From: Ophiobolus disseminans
Taxonomy: Eukaryota > Ascomycota > Dothideomycetes > Pleosporales > Phaeosphaeriaceae
DNA: 64,000 bases
NCBI GenBank assembly: GCA_010093685.1
Contig: MU006232.1
Location: forward strand, 1,017,427-1,081,426
Direction: 5' to 3'
A program made the position numbers and the translations under genes. Position 1 is the first letter of the stretch; every line of letters starts with the position of its first letter. Shown one piece after another: positions 10,436 through 22,921 of the stretch. The notes under the pieces were generated by a model that saw only the letters and a list, made by a program, of their open reading frames with translations, ran no database searches and was not told the DNA's origin.

Positions 10436-13400
10436 TTATGCCGCAGCCTTGCCCTTGCGAGTCTTGCGAGGCTTCTTCTTCTTTGGCTCTTCATATGCTT
10501 CATCTTCGTCATCTTCAGCGGCATCAAAGTCCTCTTCGTCCACCACCGAAGTCGGTTTGCTTGCACCTTTCCGCTTTTTGCGCGATGGAGCAGCAGCAGA
10601 CGATGTAGTCACGCCGTCATCTCCCACAGCGAGCAAGCCCTCAGGCACTTCAACATCCGCACCTCCATCCTCATCATCTGGCACTCCACCTCTTGCACCC
10701 TCTCTCTCCGCCAACTTACTCAACGCAGCACCCAACCTCTTTCCAGCCGCCGCCCTACCCTTCTTCTTCCCACTCGGCCCACCCGTCGCACCACCGTTCC
10801 TCACTCTCGGCGCAAACGCACCGGCCCCAACACTCCCCTCGAAGAAGCGTGTAATATTCGCCTGCGTCCCCTCCTTCTCCCTACGATTCATATCCTTGAT
10901 AACAGGAACAAGCACCTCATCTGTGCGCTCCCAGCTCCAGCCAATCTGACTACTCAAAAACGTCCTCAGCGCCGCCAGATCCGGGACACCCCACTGAAAC
11001 GGCTCAGGATCCGAATCGACCTCAGGCTTGAAATACGCCTCAGCGACACGCTGATCCGGGAAACCCACGGGCAGAAACAATTTCGTAGCTTGCGTGCGCC
11101 TGAAGCGCCGCCGAAACGCACTTCCCTTATCTGCATCCTTCGGAATCGTGCCGTCCTGCACACCCGTCCACCAATCCTTGAAGTCCTGCAGGTCTGGAAA
11201 CTCAGCGAGCAGTTCTAGCGCGGTGACGGGTCCGATGCCCGGGATGCCTGTTGTGTAATCCGAGCCGAGGAGTTGTGCAATGGCGATGAGTTTGTGGCGC
11301 GAGAGGCTGAATTCAGATACAAGATCATTGGAGAGATAGCATTCTACGAACTTCGCGGCGTTGAACATGTTCTTGTATACGCGTGTGCCGCCGAAGAGGA
11401 ATGTGTCCGAGTCGTCGGTTACGATGCCATCTACGAGGCCCAGGGACACGAGCTCGGCACATTGAGCTTCTGCTTCCATGGGTGCGGTAACGTATGGGAG
11501 GCCGAAGAGGGTGAGGAGGTGCTGGCATTCTGCGATCATGGTTTGCGTTACTTCGTCTGCGTCTCTGCGGTCTTTCTTTTGTTGTGCGCGGAGGGACTTG
11601 AGTTCTTCGTCGAAGTTGATTCGAGTGAGATCATTGTTGGTGACTTCTTTGGCAAAGCGTTCGTGTTCTTCTGCTTCCGCGGCGAGAGAGGCGAAGAGCT
11701 CGGCGTCTTCGGGATCGGAGTATTGGTCAGACTCATTGTCTGGGAGATCGAGAGGTGCGGTATCGTCTGCTACGCCGCTGTAGGGGACGATAGGAATTTT
11801 AAGATCAGCCGGACCTTGAAGCTGGGCTGGTGATGAAGACCGACGCCGTCTAGGGGGCCGAGTCAGTTGCTGAGTACGTATAGGAACGTCTTCAAAGTCA
11901 GGCGAGGGTGACTTTGGCGGCTCTGGGAGCGGTTCTTCAACTAGAAACGATGGTGACTTTAGTAGGTCCACGGTAGCAACAGGTTCTGTCATCAGCACGT
12001 CTTCAAAGTCTCCAGAGGGAGATCTCGAAGGCTCCCGCGGTGGTACTATGGCATGCTCAGCAGACTTTGGTGGCGCTTTTGCTCGCTTCTCATCTTCCGG
12101 TTCGCTTTCAGACCAGTCGACAGCCTCATCATCCGACTCATTGGCGAAAGGAGTCCTCTTGGCAAGTGCAGGATCTTGCTGAGGAGGGGACCTTTGCTGC
12201 GGAGAAAGCGGCTTTGGAGGCTCGGCCCGTATTTTGTTTGCCAGATCACCCATTCTCAACTGAGTATCTACTGTCGGTGCATCATCCATCAGTGCGTCTT
12301 CTTCGTCTGAGTCAATCGCAATGACCCCTTCACTCTTCGCCTGACTAGGCGGTGCATCTAGATCAATAATTTCCTTCGTCTCTTGCTTATGAAGTCGAGG
12401 CAGTTCTTGAAATTGGAAACGAGACCTCTCTTCCTTCTTCGCCTCTTCCCATTGTGTCTTCTCTTCCTGTCTCTGTGCACTCAAATCCTCATCAAGATCT
12501 CGCTTACCGCTAAACCAAGGCGGCAGCGGCGTGGAGTCCTTCTTCTCCTGACCAAAGATTTTCTCAAACCCACCAGCAGTATCTGCTTCGATCTTTTCCA
12601 TCCTCTTCTTGCCTAGGATGGAGTTGCCCAAGTTAAGCCTCTCGAAGGGGAGTGGTCCGTCGAAACCAGGTGCATTGTTAGATTTCGGTGCCGGCCTAGC
12701 GGATGGCGCAGTCTCTCTCGGCGTAGGCTTTGGCGACGTAGATTGTGGTTTGATGGGCCGCTTCGTTTTGCGAGACTCGACCAAAGCCGCTTGCAGGTTC
12801 ATATCGTCTTCTTCGCTATCACTACCCTCAAAGGGTCCTTTGGTAGCTAGCTTACTACTACGCTGGTTGGCCAACCTTGCGATAGCTAAGCCTCGACCTT
12901 GAACGCCAGCGAATAGATTCGCGTCTGCAGCACGCTTCTGGTGGAACACCTCGCGGACGGGGTCGTCCTCAGACACCTCGGCCTCCTCTTCTCCATCATG
13001 TTGCATAGAAAGGGCGATTGCTTGCTGCAATTGTTCGTCTTCCAGGTCGTCTCCAGCATCCTCGAATAGATCATCGCCGTTGGCAGCTGGGACGTTTTCC
13101 CACTCTTCATCCTCCTGCTCTTCAGCCAAGAAGAGCGAGTCGGGATCTTGGTTAACAGGCGTAGCCCGTTGTGGTCTGGACTGCACGAACCCTTTCTTTC
13201 GAGAGTGGTAAAACTTCCGACGTCGCTTTGCGAGCTCGTTTGATATAAACTCCCTGCCTTCCTTCTCCTGAGCGGTCGATCCCGGCTTGGCTTTGGGTAG
13301 TCGGTTCAAGCCTTCGATTGGCACGTCCTCGAAGTCTTCGTCTTCCTCCCAATCCTCATCCTCGTCAGAAGGCGGGGGCGGGAGGTCGACGTCGATGGGC

Positions 13401-14407
13401 TTATGTGCCTTGCCTGCGTCTCTATTGGTGACAACACCAAGCGCCCATCCACCCTCGACCCCATCGTTCTTTACGAGCACATACTCTCTTCCTTTCTCGC
13501 CTGAGACACGGTTCACATTGCCAACGCCAACCATGTCATCGTTCATGCCATTGAGGTTCATCAAACGTTGTGTAAGTTCGTTGCGTTCACGCACGCGCTC
13601 GATCTGAAACTTGGAAAATGCCATCCTGTCCGGAAACATTGTATCCAGTTGCTCCTTTGAATATCCCATCCTCAGCCTGCTTCGCAGACGAGCTGCGTTC
13701 AGGATGTTATATCGGTCGGCGGCGGGCAAGCTCTGGAAGAAGTGGCCTTCAAAGTCAATCTTGGAGAAATCGTAGACGTTGATATCCTCGCCTCTATCGA
13801 ATTGCCTTGCATACTCCTCCAACTCTTCAAGCGACATGACCCTAGGATCGTCGGCGCCACCCATCTCGTTCATGGACTTGCCCAGATCAGGAAGATGGTA
13901 CTGATCCTTCTTCTTGAACTTTCTGTTCTGTGCACGCTCCTGCTGCGACTGCAGAATTTCCTCGGCATACACTAGGTTCTCGGGAATTTCTTCCTGCTCC
14001 TCTTGTGCACGCGGATGCTTTACAGCTTCCTTCCGCTTCCTCTCATCGTCTTCTGCAGCCCTCTGCATCTGTATGGCGAGCAGCTTCCCTGCTGTCCTGA
14101 CGGCATCTTCTCGTCTGCCTTCGCGCCGCGACTTGCGGTTGCTGATAGTCTGCCGCTTGAGCGCCGGTGCGCCGCCATCGAAGACGAAGACAGGCTTGAT
14201 GCCGATGAAGAGGAGCTTGCACACTCGGCGGAAGAAGCCGACGATGTGGCTGTTGCGCAGCGCATTTCCTTCTTTATCGCGCACAGCTTTGAGAAACTGG
14301 TAGATCCAGATGGACGCATCGACGGCAAGGCGCTTCTTGTTCAGCGTTTCGATCTTGATAGGCCGCGCGCAGGGCTGCAGGACAGTCCAGAGGCCGGTGA
14401 CACCCAT
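10436..14407 (-). CDS. RAD2: DNA repair endonuclease Rad2/XPG (Rad13)
   Basis: A single exon of 1323 residues. The XPG N-domain is at the very start (MGVTGLWTVLQPCARPIKIE, then LAVDASIWIYQFLKA and FVFDGG, about residues 1-100). The XPG-I domain with its catalytic acids begins near residue 965 (PMEAEAQCAEL, TDDSDTFLFG), followed by the helix-hairpin-helix GSDYTTGIPGIGP near 1047. About 800 acidic, disordered residues separate the two, as expected for XPG rather than FEN1 or EXO1. The tail is lysine-rich, a likely nuclear localisation signal. The enzyme makes the 3' incision in nucleotide excision repair and binds TFIIH. Length fits fungal Rad2 and Rad13. The gene is complete. Confidence 0.96.
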   Translation of the reverse strand: MGVTGLWTVLQPCARPIKIETLNKKRLAVDASIWIYQFLKAVRDKEGNALRNSHIVGFFRRVCKLLFIGIKPVFVFDGGAPALKRQTISNRKSRREGRREDAVRTAGKLLAIQMQRAAEDDERKRKEAVKHPRAQEEQEEIPENLVYAEEILQSQQERAQNRKFKKKDQYHLPDLGKSMNEMGGADDPRVMSLEELEEYARQFDRGEDINVYDFSKIDFEGHFFQSLPAADRYNILNAARLRSRLRMGYSKEQLDTMFPDRMAFSKFQIERVRERNELTQRLMNLNGMNDDMVGVGNVNRVSGEKGREYVLVKNDGVEGGWALGVVTNRDAGKAHKPIDVDLPPPPSDEDEDWEEDEDFEDVPIEGLNRLPKAKPGSTAQEKEGREFISNELAKRRRKFYHSRKKGFVQSRPQRATPVNQDPDSLFLAEEQEDEEWENVPAANGDDLFEDAGDDLEDEQLQQAIALSMQHDGEEEAEVSEDDPVREVFHQKRAADANLFAGVQGRGLAIARLANQRSSKLATKGPFEGSDSEEDDMNLQAALVESRKTKRPIKPQSTSPKPTPRETAPSARPAPKSNNAPGFDGPLPFERLNLGNSILGKKRMEKIEADTAGGFEKIFGQEKKDSTPLPPWFSGKRDLDEDLSAQRQEEKTQWEEAKKEERSRFQFQELPRLHKQETKEIIDLDAPPSQAKSEGVIAIDSDEEDALMDDAPTVDTQLRMGDLANKIRAEPPKPLSPQQRSPPQQDPALAKRTPFANESDDEAVDWSESEPEDEKRAKAPPKSAEHAIVPPREPSRSPSGDFEDVLMTEPVATVDLLKSPSFLVEEPLPEPPKSPSPDFEDVPIRTQQLTRPPRRRRSSSPAQLQGPADLKIPIVPYSGVADDTAPLDLPDNESDQYSDPEDAELFASLAAEAEEHERFAKEVTNNDLTRINFDEELKSLRAQQKKDRRDADEVTQTMIAECQHLLTLFGLPYVTAPMEAEAQCAELVSLGLVDGIVTDDSDTFLFGGTRVYKNMFNAAKFVECYLSNDLVSEFSLSRHKLIAIAQLLGSDYTTGIPGIGPVTALELLAEFPDLQDFKDWWTGVQDGTIPKDADKGSAFRRRFRRTQATKLFLPVGFPDQRVAEAYFKPEVDSDPEPFQWGVPDLAALRTFLSSQIGWSWERTDEVLVPVIKDMNRREKEGTQANITRFFEGSVGAGAFAPRVRNGGATGGPSGKKKGRAAAGKRLGAALSKLAEREGARGGVPDDEDGGADVEVPEGLLAVGDDGVTTSSAAAPSRKKRKGASKPTSVVDEEDFDAAEDDEDEAYEEPKKKKPRKTRKGKAAA

Positions 14408-17400
14408 GGTGGCGTCCTATACACGAGGTCCATCGGTCTGCGACAAGAAGCGCGCTGAAGGTGAGCTTCAGAAGTGAGACTGAGTGAGGCTTGCTGCCTT
14501 GTGACAGCGCGTCAAAGCGCGTCGTCGATGACGTGAATGCCAAGACACGTTCGAGACACGAAAATCAAAATGTATCTATCTACAATTGGACAACCCGGCC
14601 TCGAATGTGTACATGCAAAGCCCGCCTCAATGTACAACTATCACTTGCATCAAAGGCCGTGTCTCGTCTACGCATTTTACCTATCTAGAATTGTGCTCTA
14701 TCACGGGGTCATTGCATGATCATTTAGCTTCAAGAAACTTTGGATGTGGATGAAGGCTGGTGGACGGCCATATTGCAACAACCATCCATGATATCCTTAA
14801 CATTGTACGACAGGCATCAAGAGTACACTGGACTGTTTTAGAAAGCATGATCCAGATGGGAGACTACTGATCAGAACATGGCACTGGTATCGCTGAACAG
14901 TACAATTCCTCAAAGGGCTGTCAGCTGTGATGTACGAAGTAGACATAGCCATGTCGATGAGCACAATCAGCCGGTCCAGGTATATGCCGATTTCTCTCGT
15001 GGTGTATAGCCCACATAATATAGCAAGGTATCAGGCTGAAAATAGTCCTCCACGTGGTGCAAAGCAGGCCTTGCACCTCAAGATTCCGTCTGGCACAAGC
15101 CTTAGAACCTCCGAGGTCACTGCCACCGGAGATTTGCAAAAGTCATGTCGCTTACCCGTATGTCTTCACGCCAAGCTAGACCACGGGATACCAAAGCCGG
15201 CTAATGAACAGAACTGCCGCTCCTTGTGGCGAACGCAAAAAACCGGAGTGACATACCGCTCGAAGCGCCGAAAAATGTACCGATACATCGCCGCACGCAA
15301 GTACGAGACGGGGAGTTCGCATCGTGTTCGAAAGCAGCACGGGCAAAATAGTTCCGCCTATCCCGAATAGCGCCGAATGCCTTGTCTTCCAGGTGTTGTT
15401 TCACGTGTTGGAAATTGTGGCGGCGAACAGTGCGCAAGCGACCACGAAATCTTCCAGAAACGGTACCTTGCATGATCTACATGGGTCAATATGCGTGTGA
15501 CAGGCCTGCTTGTTCTGACGACAAGACTCGTGGTTTGCGTGGGGGTAGTGAGCAGAGGGTGTGGTGACACGAACAATGCTTCGCCTGACATAGTGAAGCT
15601 GAGTCGTGCGAGCAATTGAGGGTGTGCAACCCTTGTGATGGCGCCGCAATAAGATCATCAGGGGCAGGTACGAAGAAGTAGGATCAATGGGTTTGATGGG
15701 GCGTTTGAGGTGAACGGGAAATAAGAGCGAGAACGCGCAATGCAGTTGATGCCGTAAGATCAAGAAAGCGGCGTGTGCTAGGCGAAGTTTCATCAACATA
15801 TGCCGCCCACCGAGTGTCACATTCTCCAGATGAGTGTGATGTGCTTCCACCAGCATCGCGATACTTGGCTGGGTGTTGAGGTTGGCCATGATTGTCAGCA
15901 GAGCGTGATTGGCGTGTCGCAAGTGCAGTCACAGTCCAGCGATAGTAGGAACGTGTTGGATCGATCACTTGGTGCTCCAAAATGCTCATTCGGGCGCTGC
16001 TTAGCGAAGCGGTGACCGGCTGAATGCATTTTGGGGTTGAGCGGCATTCGGCAATTGAATCCTTCAACGATGTTCCGCTCGTCAATGCTGTTCCGAGGAC
16101 CTGGTTATTCGGCAGACTACCTAGGTACAGAGCAAGAACAAGGTCGCGATGCTGTTCCGTGTCAATGATGATTGCCTACACCGCCGAGTGTGACTCACTT
16201 GTTCGCATGATGTCAGTAGCTGGCCGCCTAACCAATTTGAAGACGTGATCGGTGGTGTAGAAACTGTGACTACGTTAGGATGGGGTAAACCTGCTCGTGG
16301 AGCGCAAGTATCAGGTCGAACGTGATTTGCGGACCTGCAGCCCTGGCTGATCTGCCGGCAGGGTTGGGCAAGTCAATGCAGGAAGTGCATGCGCATGTGA
16401 CTGCTGTGCCTGAGGTTGCTGCATCGAAGGCTGCTTGCAGATTTGAAGCACAACATGGCGCAGACAATCGCGCTGCGTGCGCCAGTGGGTAGCGTTGGTA
16501 CGACTCTCCCCTCTTTCAGGAACATTTGACGTCTGACATGAACATGACTGCAGTTCTTCTTGCTCTCCCTGCTCGTAAGACCAATGATTCATTCAATCCC
16601 TGCCAGAGTAAGACGTCCTCCGGGATGGAACTCCTGCCCTTCTCGATCATGGGAGCAGCGCACGGTATTCTTGCAATCACCCAAAACTAGGCAAACAAAG
16701 TCCAGGATCTTGCACCGATCGTGTAGGCTTAGTTTGTGGCAGATGCAGGACGACGGCGCAGTTGAAGCCTGATTGTCGTACCATTTGCGCTTGTGCTGTA
16801 GCAAACAAAGGCAAGCCGCCGTCAATGGCTTGCATGTTCCTGGCTGTGTCGCGTTCTCGCGATCGTTCGGCTCGGACATCCGAGCATCGCTTGTGCTAGG
16901 GCATCTTGGGAGGATTTGGTGTGGCAGCCTCCAATGTTGCAACATCGGCGGAGCCGCTGTGAGCGGAAAATGTGTCAGGGCACACATGGCACAGCTAGGC
17001 GCGGCACGCGATCTGAAGAGAGTATATTCCGCGCGTTATGGCTTCGATTACCCGCTTGGTAGCGTGGCTTTGGAGCAAGGCCCTCATTGAGCGGTGAATG
17101 CAGTACATGCAGTGGAACCCAAGGTGTGAGACATTGAAGAAGCAATCCACGAGAGCGACGATCCTGTCGAACAGACTAAGTGGGTCTTGCATTGGTGTAG
17201 GGTGGAATGTGTAGAGTCATCGCTGCAGCATGCAGATGCATGGCGTTTCGGGTAGGAATGGCACCTTAGTCATCCTGGGATGGAGGGGTCAGCGCAGCCG
17301 AGCAAACGACTGCCCCTGTGAGACGATGCTGAGGTGAGATTTCTATACTCACGTCGCTGGGTATCCCTGGAAGACGTCCTATTGTCGTAACGCCTGCGCG

Positions 17401-20400
17401 GGATCGTAGGTATTTCAGGTGTTGGGACCGGTCACGCGGAGGGCGCAGCGGCCGGGGGAACGAGGAAGACGCGGCATCGACCGGGATAGCTGGAGGATGT
17501 GGGCTTGTGCGCACCAACGTAGTGGCCCTACTCTAGAGACGGGATCAAGGATACGTCACTACAAACCATAGCCGCCCATGAGGCACCAATTCAACCCTGT
17601 GTGGTAGCCCTAGGAAAATAGGTTGTAGGCCCACTAAACTCAGAAGACAACTCTACAAAAGCCGTAGTACACGTTGACAATTGACTCGGGAAACATCGGC
17701 GGAACTATGGCGTCCACGTTGAGCCTGGGCAAATGCTCTGGTGTGGAGCGGCTAGTTGACGCGGCGTTTGGGCGACTGAAAGCTCAGGGTGATGGCTGCC
17801 AGCAATACATTGACGGATGTGGTCCTTGGAGAGTAAAATCATGCAGGTGTGGTTATCACAGGAAGCGGGGGTTTCACAATGAGTAGGATTGAGGCCATTA
17901 TGAATAGTGATCTTTTGATCAAAAGATGAATGACTACGAGACAGATTGGGTATTCGATAGGTATCCTCCAGGCTAGGCTATATTGCCGCCAAAAACAGCA
18001 ACTCCAAATATACCGTGTACGGACCGTTGTGTACACAAGTCCCATGAATCCGAGCGCCGACTGATGCAGTACAAAAAGCAGAAACAGATAAGCGCTGAGA
18101 TTACAAGGGCTGTGATGTGCCAAACTGGGAAATAGGCGTCTAAGAGAAGTGAAAATCGCATGATTCCTTCCACCCGAGCCAGCGTGTGTCGAAGAAAGCG
18201 AAAGCAGGACCATGACCTGAAGAGTATCAAGGAGGATGGGCTATTTGCTCGTGCGATGTGGTGTGACCCCACTTAGCGAAGTATGATGTACGCTCCAAGT
18301 GGGTGTCGGTGGCTTGCAGGGTACGGATGCTTGAGAGCAAGGCACCAGGACTAGGCACAGCTAGAGTCCTTATCCGATGGCAGGCGTAGAGTGCGTTTAA
18401 CCGGCCAAAGCCCGTAGAGCAGTCAGGTGAGTGACAAGGTTGTGAGCGTGGGACGCATCGAATATCAGGTCGTGCTGGTAACTGCGGCATGCTCTGCATG
18501 GCAGGCATTGCTAGTCCAGTGGGGTGCATTATGGTGTTGTATTGAGGGCGATATTAGGAGGTGGCGATATGTCGATTATTCGGATAAGGATGCATTGCGT
18601 AGTCGATGCTGAGCTGCGCCAAAGCCAATTGCAAGTCGGAAAAGGTGAACGTGGAAGGATTGGTTGCGTGACATTGAAGTCTATTTTGACGGAACTGGAG
18701 GCAATGGTCGTGTTGGTGGTGGTCCAGGGCAAGGTGGAAGATTTTGTGATGCCATGTTGGACTCGTCATAGATGAGAGCGGCCATTGTATTGGTTTTGGT
18801 GTGAGATCCGTTGAGCGTAGTAGGGTGGTAATACCGAGATAGCTGTAGCAGGTTGCTGGTATGTTGTTGTGATGAGATGTGGTAAATCTTCTTGGTTATC
18901 CGACTGTGTGATGAAACAAAAGGTTCTGGACAGTGGGGGTGCCAGATGTCTTTATGTATGTGCTCAGATTGCAAGACCCCGAAAATGTCGGTCAGCTACG
19001 TACACTTGACGATGGGTGTAATTATTCTAGGCAGCGCATGGCACGGCCCAAGCGGTGAAGGAGGCGTTGGGCTGATGGACCAGGAAAGGGGTGGGCTCCT
19101 GGCTTGTGCATAAGCTAAAGCATGCCGAAACATCGCTCATCCCGGTCAGTTAATGAGCACGGGTGACAGGAAACACGAAAAGGTCCTCCACCGCTTGTCG
19201 TTTCATCGTCCTCGTGACTGTGTGAAGATCATCTTGGTCCAATAAGGTTGCAGTACTACAGGGTGCTGTTCCTACCATGCATCGCTTGCAGGGCAGGGTT
19301 GCAGGCTGAGCGGAGATGATTTACCAGCGGGGGAGCGTAGGTCCAAGTCTGACATCACCCCATGCCTGTCGTTGCAGCTTATTTTCGAAGATTCGCTAGT
19401 GTGAACGGTCGCAGTTGATTGAAACTTAGCTCTCCTTTTCCCAGGCGATGGTGAGCATGCTGTGCTGGGATCTGGCATTACTTTGAAGCCACGTGTGGGA
19501 CGTTTGCTTACGAGGATTGATTCAGGAACCAGCAAGCTAGTTCTTGGTCCAGCATGAGCAGTTTTTTGACACGTCGGGGCTAGACGGCGGCAGAGAGGAA
19601 AATGCGGTCACCCAATTTGCGACACTGCACTTGCCCACGTTGACTCCACCATATCTGACGATCTAGCGCACATACGGCGCCTTCTCCCGTGCTTCTTTTT
19701 TGCTTCCATCCAATTTCGTCGGCCCCTGTATTTCTGCTAGTACCCGTGGGCGGTGAGTTTTGCTATGTCATCTGCCGTGTGGTTTGAATCAGCTGCCCTG
19801 AGTCGCTTGATTGCTCGGTCATTGGAGCCACACGAACACGTACATCGATAGAGGAGCTCGTCATGATTATTTTCGTCTGCCTGCCTGCCTTGTTCGTGCG
19901 ACTCGTATTGATCCTAGCATGTGCGTGTCCGAGGCAAGAGCAGGCGCTTGCGCCGTGCCTTGTTTCTCGCATTTACTCCGGTGTCAACGAATGGCTGACT
20001 AGTTGAAGCCACGGTAGAACTTTCCTCGGTGAGCCGGCCGGTCCGGAAATGGACAGTAAGTGGGATGCATATGCAGCCACCAGGGCGCAGGAGTCAAGCA
20101 CCCCAGCGATCATTCCGATGGACCGGAGGGGCACCGCAGCTTTACCTGCTGCAGCTGAGGCTGCGATTCCACGTGGACTGACCGGGATGCTGTCTGAAAC
20201 CTCGGGAAGGCGTCGTTTGATTTTCATTCGCAATTTGTCTCTCCTTGCCCCTGCGGCTGGCCAGACGACGACACAATTTGTTACTTTGTTTGACTGGGCT
20301 CAATGCTGCAATGGCAGAATTTTCTTTGACCGCCGAGAAAACCGCGTTACGCATTGCGGCGATCGATCGATCTTCAGGGGGTTATTGTGTCAGAGCTTAA

Positions 20401-21769
20401 TATGGACACTTTCTGTCGAGCCTTTTTCGCCACCATGTCTGTTGTCTCGACTTTACCTAGGTGTTTCAAATTGGTGGAGACCGTTTTTTGGTGTTGTTAC
20501 AGCTTAACGTGGGAATTCTGGAACGGAGCCGGAGATCTGGTCCGTTAAGTCCGGACGCAAAAGCAGACGACGTCCCGGCAGTTTGGCATTGTGTGGAGAG
20601 ACGAAGAACGAGGAATGGCCGAGCGCCGTTAACTGACAGCCCAGTCAGGCCAGCGCCACTATCGCGGAATATTGGTGGGAGACCCGCCGAGCAATAATTT
20701 GATGGTGCCAGGCGTCAGGTCCCATCGGCGAAAAAGCAACGGAGTAAGGCATGCATGTGTCGCATTCGGACACAGCAAGCATCCATGAATAGTTTGTGCT
20801 ACGCCGCAGGTATATGCCATGCCGAGGTAAGATTTGCCGCTCAAACTCTATCCGCTGATATCGTCTGACCGCAGTTCTTGGATGACATAGCCACGTCAGC
20901 TCTCTACGTCGACATCAAAATCTGGCGCATCTCGAGTAGTTCAAGTGCGGATAACGATTCACAGACTGCCAGTTTCGTCGTCATTCAATGCCCCAGGCAC
21001 CTGGAGTGCCTGAAGTGTGGGTCAATCCTAGCACGCTGCTGCAGGTACGCGCAGACATCACCTGGTGCCACCGCACGGCCTTGCTCGTAGCTGGCGTTCG
21101 GTCCCTTCAAGCGAGGAGGTGCAGCGCCACGAACACTAGGCACGGCGTTCCCGAACCATCATTAGGTTTGCCTTTGGTCATGGGTAATCTGGAGATGTTG
21201 AAAAGAGAAAGTCGATGCGCAATCGTGTATGCTTTTGCAGCAAGGGTAGTGCAGTCAGCTCAGCAGTGAATGCTGTGTTCAGCTAGTATGTGTTGAGCTG
21301 TGTGCCTGATGAGCAATGAAGTCGTCGCTTCGTGCGATGAGTGGCTACGAACGCAGCAACAGTTGTTTCAATAACTTATCGCTCAGAGGTACGGTATCGC
21401 GAGTTCGCCGACCACGATCGCCTTCCTTGTTGGGCACCACACCAATAATGCCCAGACTTTGGCTTACTCGCCATACTTGCCAAAAGGTAGATACATGCAT
21501 ACGGCTCGCAACTAAACTTAGAAGTTGGAGTATGGTTCGTCCACCGCCCCCAACACGCCAGGAACTCATGGAGAGCCGCCCAACCCAGGTAAGTGGTACC
21601 ACACAGTGCGCCCACGTGTGGAAATGCATACCATCAAGCCACTGGCAAGGATGTTGAGCCTTGACTGAGCTGCTTCGTGTTGTTCTGAGTGTAAGAGATG
21701 TCGTGCCAAGTCATGTCAGATCGACTCGTAGGGACGACGTCCGTTGATGGCGGTTTGTGTTATCCAAAT
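14408..21769. other. Gene-poor stretch, 7.4 kb
   Basis: This lies between the start of RAD2 and the stop of the unknown gene at 21770-22739. Open frames reach at most about 173 codons, have odd composition (many His, Arg or Cys) and show no known domain, signal peptide or conserved start. Base composition looks balanced, so it is not a strongly AT-rich RIP island, and I see no long direct or inverted repeat or transposase. It may hold the RAD2 promoter, non-coding transcripts or lineage-specific short genes, none of which I can support. Confidence 0.5.
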
Positions 21770-22739
21770 TCATTCGTCATCGTCAAGCTGGTCTGCTGCC
21801 GCCTGTGTAGATACCCAATTCTCGAGCATCTGTTGCGACGAGGCCGGTGCGCCAACTCCCCCGATCGTCCTTACGCCGCGGCGCTTCACAACGAGGCAAA
21901 GGATGCGACCGTAAATACTAAAGCCATCGTATGATGTGTTCAGAGCGAGCTTCTTCTTGTCGTCTTGGAACTCTTGGACGTTCTCGTTTTCATCTATCTT
22001 CGCAGACTCTCCGTCTGTCTTGCTTCGTTTCGCGGACCCACCAGGGACAAAGAGAGCTGAGTTATCGCTATCACTTCCGTCGCTTGTCGCATCATCTCCA
22101 GAACTCTCTGCACGTCGCGTATCTCTCGTTGAACGCCTACTTGATTTGCGAGTATTGTCAGCTTCAGGGATATTGGCAAGGTTGATGGATTCTTCGTCCT
22201 CTTCGTCTCTGATTACTATCGGATTCGTCGCGTCATCATTGATGAGTACTGGCTGATCACTCGTACCAGTAGTGAGCCAGTTTGTAAGCTTGCCCGAGTT
22301 GCTCTGAATTCGAGCCTCGTCCTTGAAAATCTTCTGCTTGGTCAACACGGAGTGACGGGAGGAGAGCTCCGTCAAGAAGATTGAGACCTCAAAGTCGTCT
22401 GATCTGGCGTCAGCCGTCTGAGTAAGACGCGATATGTTCGTGCACAATGGTCCGAATGTCAAGGATGGTATCGCTTTGACAGGCATGGTACTGACCTTCA
22501 ACAACAACATCCTTGACGCCTTTCTTCTTTGACCTGGCTCCCCCCTTGCCCTTGCCTCTCTCGTTTTCCTCGCGGAGTTTGGGCAGTACCAAGGGTCGGA
22601 CAGCCTGGATGACGCGTGGTAACGCCGGATCACCGCGTTTCAAGAGCCATGCGTCGGCGTCGGCGGGCCGGTCAAGATATACTCGGACTTCCAAGACAGA
22701 GTATTTTGTGATTCGCAGGTACCGTCTGATTGGAGCCAT
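21770..22739 (-). CDS. Conserved fungal protein of unknown function
   Basis: Exons are 22739-22496 and 22398-21770; the 97-base intron (gtcagt...gatcag) is placed so that the junction reads VVVEDDFEVSIFLTE, the natural continuation. The product has 290 residues and starts MAPIRRYLRITKYSVLEVRV. The first 80 residues look like a folded domain and are followed by a Lys-rich stretch. A second ordered stretch (FEVSIFLTELSSRHSVLTKQ) leads to an acidic, Ser-rich disordered region. The end is again ordered (TSYDGFSIYGRILCLVVKR) with a final ENWVSTQAA-type tail. I recall close relatives only as hypothetical proteins of filamentous fungi. Basic and acidic blocks would suit a nuclear protein, but that is a guess. 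It shares a 182-base divergent promoter with SAM37. Confidence 0.82.
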
Positions 22740-22921
22740 GGGGTATGCAAACGTTGGCGCAGTCGAAGATGTCGTGCGAGGAGCGAAGAGAGGCAACAGC
22801 AGGGATTCTCGTCGATGATGCGAAGTCACGTGCCGGTGTTATCGATAGCGTTAAGTTTTGTAGCATCAGCCCAGCCTGCACTTGGGATGCACCCCACCTA
22901 GGTACTTGACCACGCTTGGAG
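22740..22921. promoter_or_regulatory. Compact divergent promoter, unknown gene / SAM37
   Basis: Only 182 bases separate the two start codons, so the two genes must share or overlap their promoter elements. No specific binding site is called. Confidence 0.6.

Noticed and set aside
15401..15922. 173-codon open frame on the minus strand in the gene-poor stretch
   Set aside because: Composition (many His, Thr and Arg) and lack of any domain or signal peptide make it look like chance; no supporting splice signals.
20049..20507. 152-codon plus-strand frame in the gene-poor stretch
   Set aside because: No recognisable domain, signal peptide or splice context; overlaps similar frames on the other strand.
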